Shown here piece after piece: positions 27,292 to 36,446 of a stretch of 64,000 nucleotides of DNA. The stretch's first letter is position 1. Each line of letters begins with the position of its first letter. Under the pieces are notes generated by a model. It searched no databases. It saw only the letters and a program-made list of their open reading frames with translations, and was not told the origin of the DNA. A program made the position numbers and the translations under genes. The stretch is from positions 62,001 to 126,000 of the forward strand of contig NZ_JAWMTI010000008.1 in the NCBI RefSeq assembly GCF_036959255.1. The letters are read 5' to 3'. Origin of the DNA: Olivibacter sp036959255. GTDB taxonomy: Bacteria > Bacteroidota > Bacteroidia > Sphingobacteriales > Sphingobacteriaceae.

Positions 27292-28317
27292 TTAGAGTTG
27301 AGGGCCTCTTGAACTATCTCTTACAATTAACAAGGGATCAAGCTTCATTCTTTTAGGGGCCATTTTATAAAAACTACCTTCTTTCAGCATTGTCAAAAAT
27401 AACTGCGCAGTCTCTTGTCCCATTAAATGGGTTTGCTGATCAATGGTTGAAAGAGAGGGGGTAACCAAACTACCGAAAGCCTCGTTAGCAAAACCTATTA
27501 CACCCACTTCTTCCGGTATTCGTATGTGTTGTGATTTTAATTGCTGGATGACGCCCATGGCGGTGAAATCTTCCAAGGTAAAAATAGCATCGAAATCGAT
27601 ACGTCTATCTGTTAAATCCTTTACACATTCTTTACCGAAATTCAGGGAGAGATTGCCTTTTAGAATCAAATCCTCATTAAGGGGAATATTATAGGTTTTT
27701 AAGGCATCTAGATAACCTTTTAAGCGTTCTTTGAAAATCGATAGGTTTCTGGTTTCGGTAATGTGGACAATTTTTTTATAACCGGATTGAATGAGATGCT
27801 CGGTTGCCATATATCCCCCCTTATAATCATCTATCGTAACAGAGGGTGCATTTAATTGATACAGCGCTCGATCAAAAAAGGTAAGTGGAATATTTTTTGA
27901 AATAATTTCCTCGAAAGAACTACTATCTTCACGATCAATAGCAAAGGAAGTAATAATACCATCAACACGTGAATTTAGTAATGTCTCAATTCCTTTATCC
28001 TCTTTTTTGTAAGATTCCTGTGATTGATATAAAAGAATGGAATAGCCATGTTGGTTCATGACAGATTCAATACCATGTACCACCGAACTGAAGAAACTTA
28101 CATCTAGTGAAGGAACCAACACACCGATAATATTACTTTTACCTGAACGTAAGGAGGATGCGATCTTATTTTTGCTGTATCCTAACTTTTCTGCGGTTTT
28201 TTTAACAGCTTCTTTTGTGGATTTACTGATGGCAGGGTGATCATTTAAGGCTCTTGCAACGGTAGAAAAAGTGATATTTAATTCTTTTGCGATATCCAGT
28301 ATAGTGACTTTCTTCAT
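27292..28317 (-). CDS. LacI-family transcriptional regulator (likely of the xyl operon)
   Basis: 341 aa. Helix-turn-helix at 3-25 (TILDIAKELNITFSTVARALN) and hinge, then a periplasmic-binding-type ligand domain from about 60. It is divergent from xylB-xylA across a 604-bp space, the classic place for a sugar-responsive regulator, so it is probably a xylose-responsive repressor. It is also 75 bp upstream of the efflux genes on the same strand, but a link there is less likely. Confidence 0.88.
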   Translation of the reverse strand: MKKVTILDIAKELNITFSTVARALNDHPAISKSTKEAVKKTAEKLGYSKNKIASSLRSGKSNIIGVLVPSLDVSFFSSVVHGIESVMNQHGYSILLYQSQESYKKEDKGIETLLNSRVDGIITSFAIDREDSSSFEEIISKNIPLTFFDRALYQLNAPSVTIDDYKGGYMATEHLIQSGYKKIVHITETRNLSIFKERLKGYLDALKTYNIPLNEDLILKGNLSLNFGKECVKDLTDRRIDFDAIFTLEDFTAMGVIQQLKSQHIRIPEEVGVIGFANEAFGSLVTPSLSTIDQQTHLMGQETAQLFLTMLKEGSFYKMAPKRMKLDPLLIVRDSSRGPQL

Positions 28318-28609
28318 TCGGTATTATAAATAATTAAAAAGGTGTATCGCAAAATAGCTTTGCTATACAAAGGCTCCGCCGCCTTCTGTCAGAAAAATAT
28401 ACGAAATAAATTTTTCAAACATAAAAAAAAGGAAATGGATATGCAATTTTACTATAGAAGTCAGGCATTCCGCTTGGATACTGCCATATGAACAGAAGAG
28501 TAAATGCTTTGCTGCTCCAAGGCCGTTTTACCCGCTCGCAAGGACCGTATTTAGGGTCGAAGAATAATACGTCCGGTTAAAAATAAAAGCCCGTCGTTCT
28601 AACAAAATG

Positions 28610-28671
28610 CCGCCTCCAAAATTTACGCCTTGCACCGGGAGGCACTACTATTCCTGTAAATTTTGAAGCGG
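28610..28671. repeat. Long hairpin in the xyl intergenic region
   Basis: Core CAAAATTTAC (28617-28626) with GTAAATTTTG (28656-28665) is perfect, and flanking CCGC/GCGG (28610-28613, 28668-28671) extends the stem. Loop about 29 nt. Confidence 0.5.
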
Positions 28672-28761
28672 TGATTTCATTCACTACTTCATTATTTTCA
28701 AAGGTGTTCATGGACTCCCTACGGTCGGCTCTTTGCTTCTCTTCTTTCTCGGAGATAAAAT

Positions 28762-28773
28762 AAACGTTCGTTT
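28762..28773. promoter_or_regulatory. Putative LacI-family operator
   Basis: AAACG-TT-CGTTT is a perfect palindrome with a 2-bp centre, of the CG-centred type bound by LacI-family repressors, 149 bp before xylB. Confidence 0.4.
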
Positions 28774-28921
28774 TTAAAAAGTGAAATCCTTGACACAGAA
28801 GCCTGGTGATATCATTATGAAGCCAAAAATATTAAAATAGTATGTTGCCTATTGCAATTTTCATACTTAAGTTCTATTTTTATGCCAACGTTAGCATTAA
28901 CCAGAATAAACTGAATATTCT

Positions 28922-30403
28922 ATGTTATTATTAGGAATAGATATAGGAACATCTGCTATTAAAATATCGGTAGTAGATGCACATGACCAAAAATGTTTGG
29001 CTTCTTTAAGGTACCCCGAAGTGGAGGAGACAGCAATTCTGACCCCTAAAACGGGATGGGCGGAGCAATCACCCGATATGTGGTGGGAACATGTGCAGCA
29101 GGCGATCCTTTCACTGAATAATAAAAAGCTATATAACCCGCATGATATAAAAGCGATTGGCATTGCGTATCAGATGCATGGATTGGTGATGGTCGACAAA
29201 GAACTAAATAATCTTCGAAATGCGATCATTTGGTGCGATAGCCGAGCTGTCAATATAGGAGAAAGGGCCTTCCATGCGCTGGGCGAGGAGAGGGTTCTCC
29301 ATAGCTTATTGAATTCTCCCGGAAATTTTACGGCATCTAAGTTAGGATGGATAAAAGAAAATGAACCAGCTATTTATGATAAGATATATAAAGTGATGCT
29401 TCCGGGGGACTATATTGCCATGAAACTTTCGGGTTCCATTACAACCAGTATTTCGGCTCTTTCAGAGGGTATATTTTGGGATTTCCAGCATAAATGCTTA
29501 TCAGCGGAGTTATTGAATTATTTTGGCTTCAGCACCGACTTGATCCCAACAATAAAACCGCTGTTTCAAGAGCATGGAAGCCTTTCTAAAGGAGTAGCAG
29601 ATAAACTGGGACTTACTGTCGGTATTCCTATTAGTTATAAAGCTGGGGATCAGCCTAATAATGCCTTATCTTTAAATGTTCTCAACCCAGGAGAAGTGGC
29701 GGCAACGGCAGGAACATCGGGTGTAATTTATGGTGTTAGTGATCAGCTCGTTTACGATCAGCTATCCCGCGTAAATACCTTCGCTCATGTAAACTACGAA
29801 CCAAATGATCCGAAGGTCGGTGTCTTGCTTTGTATTAATGGTACGGGCATCCTAAATAGATGGGTTAAAGAACAATTTGGAAAAGAGCTGGATTATGAGG
29901 CGATGAATCAGTTGGCCTCATTGGTGCCATTGGGAAGCGAGGGACTTAAGATATTGCCGTTTGGAAATGGTGCGGAACGAATTTTGGAAAATCGCATATT
30001 AGGTGCGCAACTAGCGAACCTAGATCTTAATAAGCATCAACGCGAACATATATTCAGGGCTAGCCAAGAGGGAATTGCTTTCTCCTTCCGTTATGGACTG
30101 GACATTATGAGAGCGAATGGTATGTCTCCACAGGTAATACGGGCCGGTCGGGCTAATTTGTTTTTAAGTGATTTATTTGCACAAATTTTTGTAAATGTAA
30201 CCGATGTTCCTGTTGAACTTTACAATAATGATGGTAGTGTGGGGGCAGCACTTGGTGCAGGTATTGGCGCCGGCGTCTTTGGCACACCCGAAGAAGCGTT
30301 CCAAAACGCAAAAGCACTGAAAGTAATTGAACCGAAGGCTGATTGGAACTATGAAGAGGAGTACCAACAATGGTTACAGTTGTTAATGGGTCAATTAAGG
30401 TAA
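28922..30403 (+). CDS. xylB: Xylulokinase
   Basis: Phosphorylates D-xylulose to xylulose 5-phosphate for the pentose phosphate pathway. 493 aa, FGGY family. Phosphate-1 motif GIDIGTSAIK (5-14), GWAEQSPDMWW, the substrate-contact MHG, the catalytic-base Asp in YKAGDQPNNAL (GDQ), and the C-terminal GSVGAALGAGIGAGVFG adenosine motif. 36 bp before xylA. Assignment rests on this neighbour as well as on sequence. Confidence 0.94.
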   Translation: MLLLGIDIGTSAIKISVVDAHDQKCLASLRYPEVEETAILTPKTGWAEQSPDMWWEHVQQAILSLNNKKLYNPHDIKAIGIAYQMHGLVMVDKELNNLRNAIIWCDSRAVNIGERAFHALGEERVLHSLLNSPGNFTASKLGWIKENEPAIYDKIYKVMLPGDYIAMKLSGSITTSISALSEGIFWDFQHKCLSAELLNYFGFSTDLIPTIKPLFQEHGSLSKGVADKLGLTVGIPISYKAGDQPNNALSLNVLNPGEVAATAGTSGVIYGVSDQLVYDQLSRVNTFAHVNYEPNDPKVGVLLCINGTGILNRWVKEQFGKELDYEAMNQLASLVPLGSEGLKILPFGNGAERILENRILGAQLANLDLNKHQREHIFRASQEGIAFSFRYGLDIMRANGMSPQVIRAGRANLFLSDLFAQIFVNVTDVPVELYNNDGSVGAALGAGIGAGVFGTPEEAFQNAKALKVIEPKADWNYEEEYQQWLQLLMGQLR

Positions 30404-30439
30404 ATTAGTATAATAAATTAATATATAAATCAATATCAT

Positions 30440-31768
30440 ATGTCAGTTATTATTGGAGAACGTGAGTATTTTAAAGGAATCGGACAAGTAAAATATGAAG
30501 GTCCGGATAGTGATAATCCCCTAGCGTATCGTTGGTACGATCCAAATAGGGTCATAAGGGGTAAAAGCATGAAGGAGCATCTACGCTTTGCAGTGGCCTA
30601 TTGGCATTCATTTAATGGAACAGGTTCAGATCCATTTGGTGGCCAAACACATGAGTTTCCCTGGGATGAGAGCAACGATGTTATCCAGCGAGCGAAAGAT
30701 AAAATGGATGCTGCATTTGAATTCTTTACCAAAATTGACATGCCATATTATTGTTTTCATGATGTGGATGTGGTGGATTATGGAAATAATGTGGCAGAAA
30801 ATGAAAAGCGTTTACAAACCTTAGTGACTTATGCCAAGGAAAAACAGCAGGCCAGCGGCGTGAAATTGCTCTGGGGAACAGCCAATCTCTTTAGTCATAA
30901 ACGCTATATGAACGGTGCGGCAACGAACCCTGATTTTCATGTAGTAGCGCATGCAGGTGCACAAATTAAGACGGCACTCGATGCGACGATTGCTTTGGGT
31001 GGTGAGAATTACGTGTTTTGGGGAGGCCGGGAAGGTTATATGACTTTGCTGAACACGGACATGAAAAGAGAGCAAGAACATTTGGCAAAGATGCTCCATA
31101 TGGCAAAAGACTATGCTCGTTCTCAAGGTTTCGAAGGCACTTTTTTTATCGAGCCTAAGCCATGTGAGCCCACTAAACATCAGTATGATTACGATGCTGC
31201 TACTGTTATTGGATTTTTACGTCAGTATGATTTGCTAAATGATTTTAAGTTAAATCTGGAGGTGAACCATGCTACTTTAGCGGGTCACACTTTTCAGCAC
31301 GAGCTACAAGTTGCGGCGGATGCGGGTTTATTGGGTTCAATTGATGCCAACCGTGGTGATTATCAAAATGGATGGGATACAGATCAGTTCCCGAATAATA
31401 TCAATGAATTAGCGGAATCATTGTTGATTATTTTGGATGCGGGTGGTTTTGCGGGAGGTGGTATCAATTTTGATGCTAAAATTAGACGAAACTCAACCGA
31501 TCCGGCCGATTTGTTCTATGCACATATAGGCGGTGCAGATACTTTTGCACGTGCATTGATCATAGCGGATACTATTTTGGAGCGTTCTGATTATTCTAAA
31601 ATACGAAAAGAACGTTATGCATCTTTCGATAGCGGTGATGGCAAGGCTTACGAAGAAGGGAAACTAGCCTTAGCTGATCTTCGAAATTTAGCAATCTCTC
31701 TCGGCGAGCCAAAAACAATCAGTGGAAAACAGGAGTTCTTGGAAAACCTGGTCAATCGCTATATTTAA
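30440..31768 (+). CDS. xylA: Xylose isomerase
   Basis: Converts D-xylose to D-xylulose. 442 aa, class II. Catalytic H in YCFHDVDVVD, metal ligands in IEPKPCEPTKHQYD, EVNHATLAGHTFQHE and SIDANRGD. Very close in character to the Bacteroidota/Piromyces group. Distal gene of xylBA with its own terminator. No xylose transporter is adjacent. Confidence 0.96.
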   Translation: MSVIIGEREYFKGIGQVKYEGPDSDNPLAYRWYDPNRVIRGKSMKEHLRFAVAYWHSFNGTGSDPFGGQTHEFPWDESNDVIQRAKDKMDAAFEFFTKIDMPYYCFHDVDVVDYGNNVAENEKRLQTLVTYAKEKQQASGVKLLWGTANLFSHKRYMNGAATNPDFHVVAHAGAQIKTALDATIALGGENYVFWGGREGYMTLLNTDMKREQEHLAKMLHMAKDYARSQGFEGTFFIEPKPCEPTKHQYDYDAATVIGFLRQYDLLNDFKLNLEVNHATLAGHTFQHELQVAADAGLLGSIDANRGDYQNGWDTDQFPNNINELAESLLIILDAGGFAGGGINFDAKIRRNSTDPADLFYAHIGGADTFARALIIADTILERSDYSKIRKERYASFDSGDGKAYEEGKLALADLRNLAISLGEPKTISGKQEFLENLVNRYI

Positions 31769-31782
31769 TAAAAACGTCTTGG

Positions 31783-31808
31783 AAACCCTGCTTACAAGCA
31801 GGGTTTTT
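31783..31808 (+). terminator. Terminator of xylBA
   Basis: 11-bp inverted repeat (31783-31793 with 31796-31806; the effective stem is about 9 bp around a 6-nt loop) plus T run. Confidence 0.88.
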
Positions 31809-31968
31809 GTTTAGCTCAGAAAAATATAATATATTGAGCCTTTCAATATCGGGAAAAGCTAACAAGAAAATAAAATTCGAAGTAAAACGTAGATGTAAAT
31901 AGTAGGGACTCCCTGTGAAATGATTATTTACATTGAGTTCTTATCAAACATTAAGAGAAAAGAAATAG

Positions 31969-33021
31969 ATGAAAACAATTAAAGGACCAGGTATTTTTTT
32001 GGCACAGTTTATTGGTGAAAATCCACCATTTAACACATTAGATTCCATTTGTGAATGGGCTAAGGGTTTGGGCTTTAAAGGGGTACAGATCCCTTCATGG
32101 GCCACTTCGTATTTTGATTTGCAGAAAGCAGCAGAGAGCAAGACCTATGCAGACGAGATAAAAGGTCTGGTCAATAGCCATGGTTTGGAAATTACAGAAT
32201 TATCAACTCACCTGCAAGGACAATTGGTAGCAGTGAACCCAGCTTATGATAAACTATTTGATGGTTTTGCTCCGGAGCAATACCACAACAACCCAAAGGC
32301 CCGTACGGAATGGGCTGTTCAGCAACTTAAATACGCTGCCAAAGCCTCTCAGCATCTCGGACTTACCGAGCATGCAACTTTTAGCGGTGCTTTGCTGTGG
32401 CATACGGTTTACCCTTGGCCCCAACGACCCGCAGGTTTAGTGGAAGATGGTTTTAAGGAATTGGCGAATAGGTGGTTGCCTATCTTAAATGCCTTTGACG
32501 AGGTCGGTGTAGATTTATGCTACGAAATTCATCCGGGGGAGGACTTACATGATGGCGTAAGTTATGAGATGTTTTTAGATAAGGTGAATAATCACGCGAG
32601 GGCGTGTCTATTATATGATCCTTCCCATTTTGTCCTCCAGTGTTTAGATTATTTGGCCTATATCGATCATTACCATGAAAGAATCAAAATGTTCCATGTA
32701 AAAGATGCAGAATTTAATCCTACGGGTAAACAAGGTGTCTATGGAGGGTACCAGGGATGGGTTGAGCGTGCCGGTCGATTCAGGTCCTTAGGTGATGGTC
32801 AGGTGAATTTTAAATCTGTTTTCAGTAAATTGACCGCCTATGACTTCAGTGGTTGGGCAGTGATGGAATGGGAATGTGCGTTGAAACACCCTGAAGATGG
32901 TGCAAAAGAAGGCGCAAAGTTTATCAGCGAGCACATCATCCGTGTAACGGATAAAACATTTGATGATTTTGCTTCTACCGGTGTCGATGAAAAGCTCAAT
33001 AAAGAGATATTGGGTATCTAA
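31969..33021 (+). CDS. Sugar phosphate isomerase/epimerase family TIM-barrel protein
   Basis: 350 aa, AP_endonuc_2 (PF01261) xylose-isomerase-like barrel without a signal peptide. Metal-site residues are visible in ITELSTHLQGQ, LCYEIHPGEDL, LLYDPSHFVLQ, MFHVKDAEF and the C-terminal AVMEWECALK. The substrate is not known: relatives act on inositols, hexulose phosphates or 3-keto-glycosides. It lies 200 bp after xylA on the same strand, behind a terminator, so it is probably a separate unit. A 9-bp inverted repeat (31893-31901, 31925-31933) lies before it. Confidence 0.85.
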   Translation: MKTIKGPGIFLAQFIGENPPFNTLDSICEWAKGLGFKGVQIPSWATSYFDLQKAAESKTYADEIKGLVNSHGLEITELSTHLQGQLVAVNPAYDKLFDGFAPEQYHNNPKARTEWAVQQLKYAAKASQHLGLTEHATFSGALLWHTVYPWPQRPAGLVEDGFKELANRWLPILNAFDEVGVDLCYEIHPGEDLHDGVSYEMFLDKVNNHARACLLYDPSHFVLQCLDYLAYIDHYHERIKMFHVKDAEFNPTGKQGVYGGYQGWVERAGRFRSLGDGQVNFKSVFSKLTAYDFSGWAVMEWECALKHPEDGAKEGAKFISEHIIRVTDKTFDDFASTGVDEKLNKEILGI

Positions 33022-33072
33022 TGATTAAATGCAGGTTAATAATGGAATTGTACGGGCTTTTGCCCGTACTTT

Positions 33073-34950
33073 TTAAATGCTACAGCTAAAGCCTAAGTTG
33101 AACCACCTACCGGGTAGCGGTATGGCGGAAGCCTCTATATAACTTATATCTAATAAATTATTGGCATCCAAAAGCAAACGATACTTCTTCCAACTATAGC
33201 TCACCCTTGCATCGGTTAAAAAGTAATTTTTGTAATTTATCCTTTCTACAAAACGTTCTGATATATTGAATGATACATGTCTGGATCTAAAGCTTAACTG
33301 AGCCGTCAATTGATGTCTTAAGCTCTCAATGGCATATTTAGATAAAACATCATTTTGATAGGCCGTGGCTACCTTCGGATTCAAGTAATTATAAGCAATT
33401 CCAATATACCAATTACTATTACCAAATGTATTTAATTGCCAACGAGTGTTTACATTGAAACCGTGTATTTCGTTCTGCATAAAATTATTGGAACGCCAGC
33501 TTTCATTGGTGCTAGGACGGGTCCAATCAATAAAGTCAGTTATTTTTCTATAGAAGTAGCTCAGACTAACGAAATTTCGATCGTTGTTGTATTTTATACC
33601 ACCTTCGGTATACCAAGCATTCTCAGAACTTAGATTGGGGTTGCCAACATTACCTCCACCATTTGTATATAAATCGGTAAAAGAAGGAATTCGTTGTCCT
33701 GAACCTGCGTTGATATACAAGCGCCAATTTGACGCTAGCTTATAACCGACGTCTAAACCTGGATACACCCGCCAACCGAAGTGGGTGTTATAATTTAAGT
33801 AAGCCCCTATATTAGCAGTTAATCGTTCGGAGAACTCGGTTTGATATTCAGCATATAAACCATAGTTATTCCTTTGCCTGTCGCCCATATTGGTGCTGAT
33901 TAAAAATTCATTTCTCAACTCCAAACCCAGGCCCAGCACACCTGCTCCAGTATGATAGGTGCTATTAAATTCGGTGTTGACAACATGGGAATGATGCAAG
34001 TTTCTGAATAAGCTCAGGTCGTATTGATTGTAACGATAATCATCATAATTATATCGATAGCTTAATCGGGGTGAAAATTTCCATCGATTTGATTGACTAC
34101 TCGTAAAACCAAGTGAAAAAAGTGCTGTTTGCACAATCTCTTTTGCTTCCCGATCGTTCGGTGGCGCATAATAAGCATTAGCACCAAAATTGTTGTACGT
34201 ATAACCGCCCATTAAATTCCATAAACCTTCGTGAGCGTTTTTTATCTTCCCCTGATAAAAAAATTTGCTATTATTATAAGGTGTGTTGTATCGGTACCCG
34301 TTACCGGAATCATGACTGCCATAAATTAGATGTGTAGCAGTCCTACCTGCTATACCGGTACCTAGTTGTAGGCTACGACCATTATAAAGACCGTTTCCTT
34401 CATCCTTCGTTTTTAAACTGGATGCAAGTTGAACAGTACCTTCATAAAAATCCTTGTCAGGTGTACGTGTAATAATGTTGATGGCTCCCGTTAAACTATT
34501 AATACCATAGACGCGGGCGGCAGGTCCTCGGATAACTTCCACACGTTCTATAGCACCGATCGGGATGGGGATGTTCATCGAATGGTGTGCCGTTTGCGGA
34601 TCGTTGACCTTAATCCCATTAATCAGGATCATGGTTTGTTCGAAGGTGCCCCCGTCAATGCTGATATCTGCTTGCGCACCCCAAGGACCTCGCTGACGCA
34701 CGTCTACTCCGGGTATAAAACTGAGTAACTCACTTACTGAACGTGCAGGAAGATTCTTTATTTGATCTCTTGTTAGTATGTTAATATTCCTGTTTTGTTC
34801 AGAAAAGGGAGTTTGAAGGCGGTTTTCGTTAATAATTACCTCATTTAATGAAGTCGTAGTTGTGTCTTGTAAGACGATAGGTAATGCAGCTGATTGCGCA
34901 AATAGGAGTGGCGTAAAAAAGTAAAACGTGAAAAAGGTAAAGACTCTCAT
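33073..34950 (-). CDS. TonB-dependent outer-membrane receptor (BtuB-like, no partner lipoprotein)
   Basis: Outer-membrane active transporter. From ATG 34950 the protein has 625 aa with a Sec signal ending in FAQ. An upstream TTG at 34983 would add residues before the signal and is unlikely. The plug domain spans about 35-160 (LPARSVSELLSFIPGVDVRQRG, INSLTGAINIITRTP), then a 22-strand-type barrel. No CarboxypepD_reg domain and no SusD partner. Ligand unknown; no cobalamin riboswitch elements were found in the 126 bp before it. Confidence 0.9.
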   Translation of the reverse strand: MRVFTFFTFYFFTPLLFAQSAALPIVLQDTTTTSLNEVIINENRLQTPFSEQNRNINILTRDQIKNLPARSVSELLSFIPGVDVRQRGPWGAQADISIDGGTFEQTMILINGIKVNDPQTAHHSMNIPIPIGAIERVEVIRGPAARVYGINSLTGAINIITRTPDKDFYEGTVQLASSLKTKDEGNGLYNGRSLQLGTGIAGRTATHLIYGSHDSGNGYRYNTPYNNSKFFYQGKIKNAHEGLWNLMGGYTYNNFGANAYYAPPNDREAKEIVQTALFSLGFTSSQSNRWKFSPRLSYRYNYDDYRYNQYDLSLFRNLHHSHVVNTEFNSTYHTGAGVLGLGLELRNEFLISTNMGDRQRNNYGLYAEYQTEFSERLTANIGAYLNYNTHFGWRVYPGLDVGYKLASNWRLYINAGSGQRIPSFTDLYTNGGGNVGNPNLSSENAWYTEGGIKYNNDRNFVSLSYFYRKITDFIDWTRPSTNESWRSNNFMQNEIHGFNVNTRWQLNTFGNSNWYIGIAYNYLNPKVATAYQNDVLSKYAIESLRHQLTAQLSFRSRHVSFNISERFVERINYKNYFLTDARVSYSWKKYRLLLDANNLLDISYIEASAIPLPGRWFNLGFSCSI

Positions 34951-35033
34951 GATCGCTTGATGTTTTATGTATGTGCTTTCCAATCAATTTGCATGGGTTG
35001 GAAAGTGGTACAAAATAAACAGCTATAACTTTA

Positions 35034-35073
35034 GCTCAGGCAGTCCGGTTTCAATATTTCAGGTAGTCCGGTG
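35034..35073. repeat. Direct repeat upstream of the TonB receptor
   Basis: Two copies of a 16-17-bp sequence with core TCAGGnAGTCCGGT (35034-35050 and 35057-35073), 23 bp apart, near the end of the upstream nuclease gene and 84 bp before the receptor start. Two-turn spacing suggests a tandem regulator site. Confidence 0.45.
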
Positions 35074-35076
35074 TAT

Positions 35077-36033
35077 TTATTGCCATTCTTCCCTGCCTAA
35101 TGCTTTGCTATTAGCGGAGATCGTATCTTTTTCAGCCTTGATAAGCGGTTGGTCGTTTCTTTTTAAGAGATCGTCTACCTTCGGCTGGCCGGCATCCACC
35201 CAAGCTGAATACCAAAAGCTACCGGTTGCCAGGACTGATTTTCTCATCTGCTTTTCTACCATCCCATTTAATAATTGGTGGTAGGCTGTCGAGTAGGAAC
35301 GCGTATAGACCCTTTCTAACGTACGCGACCGGTTTTCATAGGTGTATTTCGTTTCTGGTGGATGTTGCCTGTTAAGAGTAGATTCTAAACGCAGCACACT
35401 ATCCACCAATGCGAAACTTTCTTGTACAATTTTCCAAGCTTCTTCTAGCGGGTCGGTAATATATTGGGCGCGACCAACAATAAAGTTGTACCGTTTAGCA
35501 AAGAGCTCAGGGAGTCTACTTTCCCAAAAGGCATGAATCCCTACTTGATTAGTGAATTGACCATTATAATTGTGTGTTGTATGAAGCGGAACGTGCGCGT
35601 CGGCGATGTAATGCCCGAGATCTGCCGAATACCTTAAAATTTTGGAGAGCTCCCGGTTGCTAAAAGCACTTGTTAAAAGACGATACGTACGGTTGATTTG
35701 CCACGGTACAATGCCACGACTATTAAGGGTGTCTTCTGAGTATTTTGATACAGCTTCTGACCAGTACTTCGGTAAACTGTCAAAGGGGTGACTTCCATAA
35801 GCATCTATATCAATATAGTGTCGTGCAGCCTCGTATTCATTTGCATACCTTCTTTTGTCAGCATCAACAGCATGTTCACTTAAATATAACAGATGTTTCT
35901 TATATAAAGGGGCCAACTGACCCGGTAAGGTAAAGACAGCTAAACGATTGATCTCTTTATGAGCATAAAACCCCCAAGAACATAAAAAAAATAAGGTTAG
36001 AGATGCTAATAAAAATAATAGGTTACGGTTCAT
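35077..36033 (-). CDS. Exported S1/P1 nuclease / zinc-dependent phospholipase C family protein
   Basis: 318 aa from ATG 36033 (an upstream TTG at 36051 is not needed). The short signal peptide ends close to W20. In this family the mature N-terminal Trp and following His (H25 in WGFYAHKE) bind the trinuclear zinc site. Further ligands are seen in ARHYIDIDAY, DLGHYIADAHVPLHTTHNY and GIHAFWESRLPE. The substrate is phospholipid or single-stranded nucleic acid; family membership is firm, substrate open. Same strand as the TonB receptor, which starts 126 bp after its stop; possible co-transcription. Confidence 0.85.
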   Translation of the reverse strand: MNRNLLFLLASLTLFFLCSWGFYAHKEINRLAVFTLPGQLAPLYKKHLLYLSEHAVDADKRRYANEYEAARHYIDIDAYGSHPFDSLPKYWSEAVSKYSEDTLNSRGIVPWQINRTYRLLTSAFSNRELSKILRYSADLGHYIADAHVPLHTTHNYNGQFTNQVGIHAFWESRLPELFAKRYNFIVGRAQYITDPLEEAWKIVQESFALVDSVLRLESTLNRQHPPETKYTYENRSRTLERVYTRSYSTAYHQLLNGMVEKQMRKSVLATGSFWYSAWVDAGQPKVDDLLKRNDQPLIKAEKDTISANSKALGREEWQ

Positions 36034-36069
36034 GTGTACGATTCGTTTCAAACTCTTTTTTTAAACTTT

Positions 36070-36101
36070 TTTGTATTATCCAAATCTTAATTCTATATTT
36101 G
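36070..36101 (+). promoter_or_regulatory. Promoter of rpsT
   Basis: -33 TTTG (36070-36073), 20 bp, -7 TATATTTG (36094-36101). Leader about 30 nt. Confidence 0.78.
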
Positions 36102-36138
36102 CAGTCCGAAAAAAACATTAAAGGTAAAAGGCTAAAAA

Positions 36139-36393
36139 ATGGCAAACCATAAATCTTCAATCAAAAGAATTAGAGCGAACGCTGCGAAGCGTTTAAGAAA
36201 TCGTTACCAGGCAAAAACAACACGTAACGCTATTAAGAAATTACGTGCAACAACTTCAAAAGAAGAAGCTGCTACATTATTGCCTCGTGTAATATCTATG
36301 CTAGATCGTTTGGCAAAAAAGAATGTAATTCATAAAAACAAAGCATCTAACAATAAGTCTAAGTTGACGAAATTCGTTAACGGTTTAGCTTAA
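36139..36393 (+). CDS. rpsT: 30S ribosomal protein S20
   Basis: 16S rRNA-binding protein of the 30S body. 84 aa, very basic, MANHKSSIKRIRANAAKRLRN start and typical three-helix pattern. Monocistronic with canonical promoter and terminator. Confidence 0.96.
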   Translation: MANHKSSIKRIRANAAKRLRNRYQAKTTRNAIKKLRATTSKEEAATLLPRVISMLDRLAKKNVIHKNKASNNKSKLTKFVNGLA

Positions 36394-36415
36394 AATATAT
36401 TAATTTAAGATTTTT

Positions 36416-36446
36416 GGGGTTGAGGTTTTTCCACAACCCCTTTTGT
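36416..36446 (+). terminator. Terminator of rpsT
   Basis: GGGGTTG (36416-36422) pairs with CAACCCC (36434-36440); 11-nt loop and T run. The stop of the convergent lipoprotein gene adjoins it. Confidence 0.8.

Larger units (their letters stand above)
28318..28921. other. Divergent regulatory region between lacI-type gene and xylB
   Basis: 604 bp without a gene. It contains a long imperfect hairpin (28610-28671) and a LacI-operator-like palindrome (28762-28773). No clean -7 element was found for xylB. Confidence 0.5.

Noticed and set aside
34951..35076. Cobalamin riboswitch before the BtuB-like receptor
   Set aside because: No B12-box-like conserved segments were found in the short spacer.
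36416..36446. rpsT terminator also acting for the DUF1080 gene
   Set aside because: No suitable T run on the minus strand, so only the plus-strand role is claimed.
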